NCBI GenBank assembly: GCA_017470815.1
Contig: JAFUXT010000023.1
Location: 1 to 64,000 of the forward strand
DNA from: a bacterium
GTDB taxonomy: Bacteria; Cyanobacteriota; Vampirovibrionia; Gastranaerophilales; Gastranaerophilaceae
Direction of reading: 5' to 3'
DNA: 64,000 nucleotides
Each line of letters begins with the position of its first letter. Position 1 is the stretch's first letter. Below, in pieces: positions 45,379 to 51,815 of the stretch. The position numbers and the translations under genes are program-made. The notes beneath the pieces were generated by a model. The model was given only the letters and a program-made list of their open reading frames with translations. It was not told the DNA's origin and did not search any database.

Positions 45379-47301
45379 ATGGGATTAAAAAATTTTAGTA
45401 TTTTTACGATTTTTAAAGCGAAAGACGGGGTTACGCCCGTCTTTAAGCATATTATCAAAAACGGGAATACCGCTGGATTAAGTATTTCAAGAAGTATGTC
45501 AAAGGCTCGATTGTCAATTTTGGCTTTAAAATCGGCATGCGTTACAGTTACGGGTGCTATTGCGGCGGTCGGTGCTTTTGCCCCATTAAAAGCCTTTAGT
45601 GATTGGGAAAAAGGAATAACAACAGTTTATACTCTTTTAAATAAAAATGAGATTAACACTTTTGGTAAAACATTAAAAGAATTGTCAAAAGAGGGTATAA
45701 GAGCGGGGCTTGGGATTGAAGATGTAAATAAGGCTTTGTTTGATTCGGTTTCTGCTATGGGTATGTCAGAAAAAACAATAAATGTTTATAAAAAATCTTT
45801 AATACTTGCAAAAGGTGGCGTTGCAGATGTTTCTACGGCTTTGGGCGGTATGATGTCAGTAATAAATGCTTGGGGTGAAAAAACAACAAATGCGACCGAA
45901 GTCGCAAATGCCTTTTTTACGGCACAAAAAAAGGGTGTTACAACAGTTGAAGAGTTGGCTTCAAATATAGGTCAAGTCGCCCCGCTTGCAAAACAAATGG
46001 GGTTGAGCGTTGAAGAAACATTGTCAACGATTGCCGCATTAACAACAGGCGGTCTATCAACGGATATGGCGGCAACGGGTTTAAAAAATACTTTACAAGC
46101 CCTCGCAAACCCGACCGAAAACGCAAGAAAAACGCTTGAAGAGTTTGGAGTTCCTTTTGGAATTGTTGATATTAAAGCGAAAGGGCTTACTTACACTCTG
46201 CAGAAATTAATCGAAATGCAACAAAAATCCCCCAACGCTATAACAAAAGCGATTCCGAACATAAGAGCATTAACAACAGTTCTTTCATTAGACGAGGATA
46301 AAATGCAAAAAGTACATAAAACGCTCGTTGAAATCCAAGAAGATGTTAAAAATGGCACGGGCTTAAATGAAGCCTTTGAAATGATGAACTCTACGGGAGC
46401 CGCAACAATGTCGAAAGTTATGGGAGAATTACAAATTGCTTTAATCGAATTGGGGAAACTTGCCGCCCCTGTTTTACTTCCCGTTGTAAAAGGTTTCGGG
46501 GATTTAGTACATTGGTTGAATGAAATGTTGCCGAAATTAAGTAAGGTCGGAGAGTTTTTAAAAAATCATTCAATATATATTATTAGTATTGTTTCGGGAA
46601 TAAGTGGAATGTTAGCATTAAAAACTTCCGTCAATGCCGTAACAACGGCTTTAAAATGGTATAATACAGTAACAATGATTGCGGGTGCTAACGGAATACA
46701 AGCCGTCACGGGATTGAAAAAATTGTGCTTTGTTTTAGGCGGTTACACATCGGCATTGTGGAAGTCAATTATTGCTATAAAAATGCAAACATTGGCGTTA
46801 TTGGGCAATCCTTGGACTTGGGTTGCGATTGGTATTGGTTTAGTCGTTGCGGGCGTAATTTTATTATACAAAAATTGGGATAAAGTAACAGAAGCCGTTA
46901 AAAATTGGTACAATACGGCAAAAACAAAAGTTCTTTCGTTTTGGGAAAAAACAAAAGAAGTGTTTAGTAATATAGGAAATTACATAAAAACACATTTTAT
47001 AGAATTGTTGTTTTCGGCATTAAACCCTATTGGGGCAATTATAATGGGGCTTAAAAATGTTTTAAAATTGTTCGGGATTATAAAATCAGACGAAAGCATA
47101 TTTAAAAACGGCTTCAAAATGGGCATTGATAATAACAATTATACCGCTCAACCCTATGTAAAATATGATAATATTACAGGCTCAAAAGCCCCAAGCGGGT
47201 TAATAGAAGTAAAAAACATTGTTGAAAACAAAAATAATTCTTCTATAAATTCGTCGGTTAGTCTTATGGGGGCAAACAATTTGCAATTAAAACCAATATA
47301 A
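45379..47301 (+). CDS. Phage tail tape measure protein
   Basis: This sets tail length and is threaded through the tail tube. A conserved core (about 75-310) has the PhageMin_Tail pattern: FSDWEKGITTVYTLL, VSTALGGMMSVINAWG, TTVEELASNIGQVAPLAKQM, LTTGGLSTDMAATGLKNTLQ. Hydrophobic stretches follow at about 410-510, then a C-terminal tail. At 640 residues it is short for a tape measure, so the tail would be short. AAAGGAG precedes the ATG. It ends in a strong terminator, and no further tail gene follows. Confidence 0.9.
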   Translation: MGLKNFSIFTIFKAKDGVTPVFKHIIKNGNTAGLSISRSMSKARLSILALKSACVTVTGAIAAVGAFAPLKAFSDWEKGITTVYTLLNKNEINTFGKTLKELSKEGIRAGLGIEDVNKALFDSVSAMGMSEKTINVYKKSLILAKGGVADVSTALGGMMSVINAWGEKTTNATEVANAFFTAQKKGVTTVEELASNIGQVAPLAKQMGLSVEETLSTIAALTTGGLSTDMAATGLKNTLQALANPTENARKTLEEFGVPFGIVDIKAKGLTYTLQKLIEMQQKSPNAITKAIPNIRALTTVLSLDEDKMQKVHKTLVEIQEDVKNGTGLNEAFEMMNSTGAATMSKVMGELQIALIELGKLAAPVLLPVVKGFGDLVHWLNEMLPKLSKVGEFLKNHSIYIISIVSGISGMLALKTSVNAVTTALKWYNTVTMIAGANGIQAVTGLKKLCFVLGGYTSALWKSIIAIKMQTLALLGNPWTWVAIGIGLVVAGVILLYKNWDKVTEAVKNWYNTAKTKVLSFWEKTKEVFSNIGNYIKTHFIELLFSALNPIGAIIMGLKNVLKLFGIIKSDESIFKNGFKMGIDNNNYTAQPYVKYDNITGSKAPSGLIEVKNIVENKNNSSINSSVSLMGANNLQLKPI

Positions 47302-47398
47302 AGAGTGTATAACACTAATTTTACAAGGTTTTTATATTGCATATTTGCTGATAATAAACTAAAATAATATTATCAATTTTAATTAAAAAATCTTGTTT

Positions 47399-47431
47399 AA
47401 TGCTATTTTTAACGAAAATAGCATTTTTTTT
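47399..47431 (+). terminator. Terminator of the tail cassette
   Basis: AATGCTATTTT (47399-47409) pairs with AAAATAGCATT (47415-47425), followed by a run of T to 47431. Confidence 0.85.
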
Positions 47432-47448
47432 ATAAATTATGAAAAATG

Positions 47449-47508
47449 ACAACGCACACAATCGCCGTTAAGGGGCGTAAAAAAGAAATTACATATTAAG
47501 ATACCCCT
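47449..47508. repeat. 60-bp direct repeat, right copy
   Basis: It matches 42109-42168 with one mismatch. Here an ATG at 47446 precedes the repeat, and the mismatch turns an AAA codon into TAA, so the frame THTIAVKGRKKEITY is closed. It may be the stub of a gene also present at the left copy. Confidence 0.85.
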
Positions 47509-47620
47509 TACGCATTTTATTTAGCAAGATTTTTATGGTGTATTGTAAAATTAAATAAAATTAATCGCATTTAATTGCTAAAAATCAAACAGTTATAAAA
47601 TTGAACTTTTGAAAGATATT

Positions 47621-47932
47621 TTATTTTGAAAATTCACAAGTTGGTGATGATTCAAAAATATAAAGTTGCCCCTTGCAATTTTTTCTTTTGATTCTTAAAT
47701 ATCCTTTTTCTTCAAGTTCTTTTATTCCGTTGTCTATACTCTCTCTGCCGTCTTTGGCATAACTCATTAATTGTTGTTTACTATTTATGTTTTTGTTTGC
47801 TAATAAAACGGACAAAATGCCCTTTGCCTTTAAACTCAATTCTTTGTCATACAAATAAAATTTTTCATCAAAAATATAACGCCCCATTTTCTTATCCTTT
47901 TTCCATGCCGGAACTTGTTTAAATTGTCGCAT
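47621..47932 (-). CDS. Winged-helix protein, replication-initiator-like
   Basis: A 103-residue basic protein. DKELSLKAKGILSVLLANKN, then SIDNGIKELEEKGYLRIKR, is the helix-turn-helix and wing pattern typical of phage replisome organisers and small plasmid Rep-like proteins. It is short for a full initiator. A GC-rich hairpin lies upstream, between it and the regulator genes. Possible target: the iteron-like region. That link is inference. Confidence 0.6.
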   Translation of the reverse strand: MRQFKQVPAWKKDKKMGRYIFDEKFYLYDKELSLKAKGILSVLLANKNINSKQQLMSYAKDGRESIDNGIKELEEKGYLRIKRKNCKGQLYIFESSPTCEFSK

Positions 47933-47951
47933 AAATTCCTTGTTTTTGAAA

Positions 47952-47989
47952 TACCCGAGGGCAATCCCCCCCCCTTTGCCCCTCGGGTA
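47952..47989. other. Hairpin with a C-run loop
   Basis: TACCCGAGG (47952-47960) pairs with CCTCGGGTA (47981-47989). The loop includes nine consecutive C. It sits between two minus-strand genes and may attenuate transcription into the gene at 47621. Confidence 0.5.
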
Positions 47990-47998
47990 ACATTTTAC

Positions 47999-48026
47999 TT
48001 ACGCAAAATGTATTGTTGTTGCGTAA
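47999..48026. promoter_or_regulatory. Inverted repeat TTACGCA/TGCGTAA
   Basis: TTACGCA (47999-48005) and TGCGTAA (48020-48026) are 14 bases apart, just past the small regulator genes. The same half-site is present at 44372 and 47508. Possible operator. Confidence 0.4.
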
Positions 48027-48045
48027 AACAGGCATGGGGGCTTAT

Positions 48046-48222
48046 TTAATCAAGGCAAAAACCGACCTTAATTTGTGTATATTCGTCTATGTCAATATCA
48101 TTACTCCCGTTTAAAAACTTTTTAAGCAAATCGGGGGAAACATCAAACATATCTTCTAACATTTTATTAATTCGAGTTCGCAACTCATTATATTGTTTTT
48201 CTTTTTCTGATGTAATAACCAT
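48046..48222 (-). CDS. Small Cro/XRE-like protein, 58 residues
   Basis: The protein starts MVITSEKEKQYNELRTRIN and has DVSPDLLKKFLNGSNDIDID, which resembles the recognition part of the neighbouring XRE-like proteins. Its ATG immediately follows the TAA of the gene at 48223, and AGGGGG lies just before it, so translation is coupled. Confidence 0.6.
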   Translation of the reverse strand: MVITSEKEKQYNELRTRINKMLEDMFDVSPDLLKKFLNGSNDIDIDEYTQIKVGFCLD

Positions 48223-48432
48223 TTAACCCCCTATTACTTCAAGCCTTTTAGTAAATTCGTTTAAATCAATGCCCAAATTTTGTGCAATCATTAAAAATTC
48301 AACGCTTGATAAATTTCGTTTTTTGCCTTTTAAAAATGCTTTCATTGTTTCGGGTTCAAGCCCCAAATTTTCCGAAAGAAAATTGTAAATTTCTTCTCTT
48401 AATGCATTAAAAATTTGCGTGTTTGTTGCCAT
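48223..48432 (-). CDS. Small XRE-family regulator
   Basis: A 69-residue protein with a helix-turn-helix at about 25-65 (LGLEPETMKAFLKGKKRNLS). AAAGGAG precedes the ATG. It is the second of three small XRE-like genes in a row, each probably a phage-type repressor. Confidence 0.7.
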   Translation of the reverse strand: MATNTQIFNALREEIYNFLSENLGLEPETMKAFLKGKKRNLSSVEFLMIAQNLGIDLNEFTKRLEVIGG

Positions 48433-48451
48433 AAATACTCCTTTTTGTTGA

Positions 48452-48649
48452 TTAGTTTATAAACAAATATTCAATACTTAACTCGGGATTTAAAAAATTG
48501 CGGATTTTTATTATTTCGTCCATATAAAGATCGATTTTTCCGTTTAATTTTTGCGATACGGATTTTTGTGTTTTTCCAAGTAAATTCGCAATATCGCTTG
48601 TTTCAATCCCGTTTTTTACCATTTCCGACGCTAAATTTTTAAATTTCAT
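48452..48649 (-). CDS. Small XRE-family regulator (Cro-like)
   Basis: A 65-residue protein with a clear helix-turn-helix: IETSDIANLLGKTQKSVSQK. It is Cro-like in size. It lies 11 bases after the ORF6N gene in the same minus-strand run. GGGGG lies just before the ATG. Confidence 0.75.
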   Translation of the reverse strand: MKFKNLASEMVKNGIETSDIANLLGKTQKSVSQKLNGKIDLYMDEIIKIRNFLNPELSIEYLFIN

Positions 48650-48660
48650 TTTACCCCCTT

Positions 48661-49209
48661 TTAATTATCGGTATTGAAGCCGATTTTTTTATGCTCTTTT
48701 GGTTGTTCTATTAAGTTATTTAAAGCCGTAACAATAGCGGCGATATGTTTTTGTTGTTCTGAAAATTTATTGTCGCAATTCTCGATATGTAACATTAACA
48801 TTTTGCGTAATTCTTCAATCTCTTTTGTTTTAGATGTTTGGGCGATTGCATATTGCCTTAATTGTATAAATGCCCTTACGACCTTTACATTAATTTCTAT
48901 CGCTTTATCGCTATTAAGTATGCTCGCAAGCATTGTTACGCCGTGTTCGGTAAACACATAGGCGTTTTGATAACTATACTTTAACTTTTCGAGGTGGTCG
49001 CAATTTGCGACCACATATTGTTGTTCTTCGTCCGTAAGTTGAAACATAAAATCCTCGGGGAAGCGTTTTAAATTACGCTTTACGGCTTCGTTTAATCGCT
49101 TTGTTTGAACTCCGTATAATTCCGCCAAATCTCGGTCAATCATTACTTTTTGGTTACGGATTGTAAAAATTCTTTTTGCGATTCCGTTTATTACTTCTAT
49201 GTCGTTCAT
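48661..49209 (-). CDS. ORF6N-domain protein (antirepressor-like)
   Basis: The N-terminal 100 residues are an ORF6N DNA-binding domain: IRNQKVMIDRDLAELYGVQT, then LNEAVKRNLKRFPEDFMFQL and VFTEHGVTMLASIL. The C-terminal half is a coiled coil. Such proteins are common in phages and mobile elements, where some act as antirepressors. The length of 182 is typical. It is placed 16 bases after the integrase gene in one transcript. Confidence 0.9.
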   Translation of the reverse strand: MNDIEVINGIAKRIFTIRNQKVMIDRDLAELYGVQTKRLNEAVKRNLKRFPEDFMFQLTDEEQQYVVANCDHLEKLKYSYQNAYVFTEHGVTMLASILNSDKAIEINVKVVRAFIQLRQYAIAQTSKTKEIEELRKMLMLHIENCDNKFSEQQKHIAAIVTALNNLIEQPKEHKKIGFNTDN

Positions 49210-49225
49210 CTTTTGCCCTCATAAC

Positions 49226-50332
49226 TTAAATTGCGATTGTAAACATATCGTCCGTTGTTGTTTGTAACAATGTTTGAGTATGTTTTTGTGTTAAATGTGA
49301 ATATCTTTTAACCATTTGCATTGTTTTATGACCTAAAATTGAAGCAATATCTATTAATGAAGCCCCATTCATAGCCAAATAACTTGCAGTTGTATGTCTA
49401 ATATCGTGAAATCTAAAATCATTAATATTGGCAAGTTCTAAAACTTTATAAAATCTTACCCGCATATCTATTAATTTTTTGCCGTTATTGGTTGCCCATA
49501 AGTTATTATTGTTTATTTTTCTTATTTTTTGAAATTCTTTTAACTCTCTGCATACTTTTTCCGTCATAGCAACGCCCCTGTGGTCGCCGTTTTTAGTATT
49601 CATAAAATAAATTTGTTTATGTTTAAAGTCGATATTTTCCCATTTTAAATTGTAAATTTCAGAATACCTTGCCCCCGTTGACAACGCTATTAAAACAAAT
49701 AAATATGTTTGTTTATTGTAGTTTTCCGTTCTTATGTCAAAATTATTACAAGCGTTTAATATTCGGTTTATTTCTTCTTTTGACAAATAGCGTTCTTTAT
49801 TAACTTTTTCGGGGTTTTTTCTGATTTTATGCATTGGGTTTTCATCTATCCAATTTAATTCATATATGGCATAACTAAATACGGAAGATAAAATCATTAA
49901 ATATCGGTTTACAGTTGCGGGCGTTCTTGTCTTTCTTCCGTGTTTAGGTTTTAGGCTTGGTTCGGTTTCCAATAATTCTTTACATTCCGCTAATTTCGAC
50001 GGGGAAACATTGGCAAGATAAAAAGCCCCGATTTTATCTTTCCACCATAATAATTGCTTTACATATTTTTCTTGCTCGGATTTCCTTTGCGGGATTTTAT
50101 AATCTATGTATTTGTCGATTAATTCATTAACTGTATGCTTACGGCTTTCGGGGGTTTCTATCCTTTTCCCCCTTTTTATATCGCTTTCAATAGCCTTTGC
50201 CCAATTTTCAGCATCGGTTTTCCTGTCAAAAGTTTTATAAATTGGCTTTGCCCCCTTTATCCTTATCATAACTTGATAACTTACTTTAACTTTGCCATTT
50301 ACTGTGCGTTCATACATTCTTATTGTTGCCAT
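49226..50332 (-). CDS. Tyrosine recombinase / integrase
   Basis: The enzyme that inserts and excises the element at tRNA-Phe. It has an N-terminal arm-binding domain (about 1-55, with TFDRKTDAENWAKAIESDIK), a core-binding domain (about 65-165) and a catalytic domain. The catalytic residues R222 (TGARYSEI), H309 and R312 (HDIRH), H335 (LGHK) and Y344 (VKRYSHL) are all present, so it should be active. It lies about 380 bases from the right attachment core. The upstream XRE-like gene ends two bases before its ATG. Confidence 0.95.
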   Translation of the reverse strand: MATIRMYERTVNGKVKVSYQVMIRIKGAKPIYKTFDRKTDAENWAKAIESDIKRGKRIETPESRKHTVNELIDKYIDYKIPQRKSEQEKYVKQLLWWKDKIGAFYLANVSPSKLAECKELLETEPSLKPKHGRKTRTPATVNRYLMILSSVFSYAIYELNWIDENPMHKIRKNPEKVNKERYLSKEEINRILNACNNFDIRTENYNKQTYLFVLIALSTGARYSEIYNLKWENIDFKHKQIYFMNTKNGDHRGVAMTEKVCRELKEFQKIRKINNNNLWATNNGKKLIDMRVRFYKVLELANINDFRFHDIRHTTASYLAMNGASLIDIASILGHKTMQMVKRYSHLTQKHTQTLLQTTTDDMFTIAI

Positions 50333-50334
50333 TG

Positions 50335-50553
50335 TCAGCCCTCATTTTTAATATTGTTTAAGATTTCTTTTAAATCAATTTGCAATAAATAACATAAACC
50401 TAATAAAACAGGCATTTTCAAGCGACTTTTACCGCTTAAAATAAGTTTCAATTTGCCTTGCTCTATATCCGTAAATTCGGAAATTTGAGCCAAAGTCAAA
50501 TTATATTCCTTAATTTTGCCGTTAATTAGTGTTAAATAATCATTTTTAATCAA
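50335..50553 (-). CDS. Small XRE-family regulator upstream of the integrase
   Basis: A 72-residue protein with a helix-turn-helix: LTLAQISEFTDIEQGKLKLI. It is the first gene of the minus-strand operon and is coupled to the integrase with a two-base gap. It could repress the integrase or act as a directionality factor. TTTTACACA motifs lie just upstream of its promoter region. Confidence 0.75.
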   Translation of the reverse strand: MIKNDYLTLINGKIKEYNLTLAQISEFTDIEQGKLKLILSGKSRLKMPVLLGLCYLLQIDLKEILNNIKNEG

Positions 50554-50713
50554 TTTTAATAAATCCTGTTTCTAAAATTTTACACATTTTTTACACATTA
50601 ATTTTAAAATATTGTGTAAATTTTTCAAAAAAATTATAATTGATAAAATGCTAAAAGTCAATATATATCGTGCTTAAATGATTTTAAAATTTTTGAAAGT
50701 TTTTGTAAAACAC
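50554..50713. other. Control region inside the right end
   Basis: No gene seen. It is AT-rich, carries TTTTACACA motifs (listed separately) and must hold the promoter of the minus-strand operon that starts with the XRE-like gene. Confidence 0.55.
50578..50621. promoter_or_regulatory. TTTTACACA motifs near the right end
   Basis: Direct copies lie at 50578-50586 and 50589-50597, 11 bases apart, and one inverted near-copy (TGTGTAAAT) at 50613-50621. The left end has the same motif with one 11-base interval as well. Likely integrase arm sites. Confidence 0.55.
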
Positions 50714-50766
50714 GGACTGAAAATCCCTGTGTCCTTGGTTCAATTCCGAGTTGCGGCATATTTTTT
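50714..50766. repeat. Attachment site, distal copy (att core, 53 bp)
   Basis: Identical to 41940-41992. It contains only the tRNA-Phe 3' half, so it is not a functional tRNA gene. It marks the far boundary of the element. Confidence 0.93.
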
Positions 50767-50781
50767 ATCAATAATAACAAG

Positions 50782-50822
50782 GGTTTTAGATTATACAAGA
50801 TGTTTTCTAAAACCTATTTTTT
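50782..50822 (+). terminator. Terminator probably belonging originally to tRNA-Phe
   Basis: GGTTTTAGA (50782-50790) pairs with TCTAAAACC (50806-50814), followed by TATTTTTTAT. It lies 15 bases after the distal att core. In the uninserted chromosome it would come directly after tRNA-Phe. Confidence 0.6.
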
Positions 50823-50944
50823 ATAATTTGTCGTAAATTTGTCGGAGTTGGAAATAAAAATAATAGATAATACCCCCATAATAATTTTATGAGATATTAC
50901 TCTAAATATTGAGCATGTAGCTTAAATGTTTTTCGGGTATATTT

Positions 50945-51364
50945 TTATTTATAACTTTTTACTTTTTGTCCGTATTTGTTATATTCAACTGTTTTACCAG
51001 ATGAATCTGTTTTAAAATATCCTGTTTTTTGACCATATTTATCGTAACTTGTTGTTACACCATTAGAATTTGTTTTATATGTGCCAACTTTTGCTCCATA
51101 TTTGTCATATTGAGTTGTTGTGTTGCCATTTGTTTTATATGAACCTGTTTTAGCACCATACTTATCGTAACTTGTTGTAGTATTGCCTCTTGTTTTGTAT
51201 GAACCTGTTTTAGCGCCATACTTGTCATAACTGGTTGTGGTAGAGCCATTTGTTCTGTAACTACCCGTTTTAGAGCCATATTTATCATAAGAATTTACAC
51301 TGCCTGCAAAGGCAATATTTGAACAAAAAACTAATACTAAAATTAACGTTAAAAATTTTTTCAT
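50945..51364 (-). CDS. Exported tandem-repeat protein
   Basis: The signal peptide is at residues 1-20 (cut near IAFA), followed by six repeats of about 20 residues with consensus TTTSYDKYGxKTGSYKTNGN, so nearly the whole mature protein is repeat. The DNA repeats are also close to identical, suggesting recent expansion. The pattern recalls YD/RHS-type or surface beta-solenoid repeats. No catalytic region is seen. It lies just outside the mobile element. Function unknown. Confidence 0.75.
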   Translation of the reverse strand: MKKFLTLILVLVFCSNIAFAGSVNSYDKYGSKTGSYRTNGSTTTSYDKYGAKTGSYKTRGNTTTSYDKYGAKTGSYKTNGNTTTQYDKYGAKVGTYKTNSNGVTTSYDKYGQKTGYFKTDSSGKTVEYNKYGQKVKSYK

Positions 51365-51405
51365 TACATACTCCTATAATATTAACGATAGTCTTTATAA
51401 AAGGT

Positions 51406-51585
51406 TCATTTAAACAGGCTTATAAATGCGATAATTAATAGAATTATAAAAATTATACCAATAATAAAACCATAAATTTCTAAGAACTGTTTTGGAATTA
51501 AAAATATTCCTATTAGCAGTGCTATTATTAGAAATTTTCCTATCGTACTTGATAAAAATATAACAAGTGCAAAAATATTTTTCAT
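51406..51585 (-). CDS. Small membrane protein, 59 residues
   Basis: Two predicted membrane helices (about 4-30 and 36-58) make up nearly the whole protein, which starts MKNIFALVIFLSSTIGKF. GAGGAA precedes the ATG, and the preceding small gene ends two bases before it, so the two are coupled. No family recognised. A longer open frame on the same strand at 51410 is a shadow of this gene. Confidence 0.65.
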   Translation of the reverse strand: MKNIFALVIFLSSTIGKFLIIALLIGIFLIPKQFLEIYGFIIGIIFIILLIIAFISLFK

Positions 51586-51587
51586 TA

Positions 51588-51755
51588 TTATTCCTCATTA
51601 TCATCTGTCATATATTCATACTCAGAGAATTTTTCTTTGAGTATTTCTTTATTTTGAAGATTTTCTAATTCATCTCCAATTTCTTCTAAATTGCCAAGTT
51701 CTTGTCTTAACTTTTTATTATCACCGTTATCAAATAAGAAATCTAATAAACCCAT
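51588..51755 (-). CDS. Small acidic protein, 55 residues
   Basis: It starts MGLLDFLFDNGDNKKLRQEL and continues as a charged helix rich in Glu and Lys. AAAGGAG precedes the ATG. It is followed two bases later by the small membrane protein gene. It may be a soluble partner of that protein. Unrecognised. Confidence 0.65.
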   Translation of the reverse strand: MGLLDFLFDNGDNKKLRQELGNLEEIGDELENLQNKEILKEKFSEYEYMTDDNEE

Positions 51756-51815
51756 AATATGCTCCTTTGGTTTGTAATTATATTATAAAATGAATATATG
51801 TCAGATTCGGACTTA

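Larger units (their letters stand above)
47302..47620. other. Gene-free stretch after the tape measure gene
   Basis: No gene seen. It holds the terminator at 47399-47431, the right copy of the 60-bp repeat and one TTACGCA half-site. The remainder is AT-rich without recognisable signals. Confidence 0.6.
41940..50766. mobile_element. Integrated element of 8.8 kb in tRNA-Phe with a phage tail cassette
   Basis: It is bounded by 53-bp direct repeats of the tRNA-Phe 3' end, with a tyrosine integrase beside the right end. It holds small regulators, an iteron-like non-coding region, a tail assembly chaperone pair with a frameshift site, a tape measure gene, and an ORF6N protein. I find no terminase, portal, capsid, baseplate, lysis or relaxase gene. 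It could be a phage satellite that supplies its own tail-length module, a tail-type particle locus, or a prophage remnant. The uninterrupted frames and signals argue against simple decay, but this is inference. Confidence 0.9.

Noticed and set aside
51410-51604. A 64-codon open frame on the minus strand
   Set aside because: The overlapping frame 51406-51585 has the ribosome site, coupling and two clean membrane helices; this one is its shadow.
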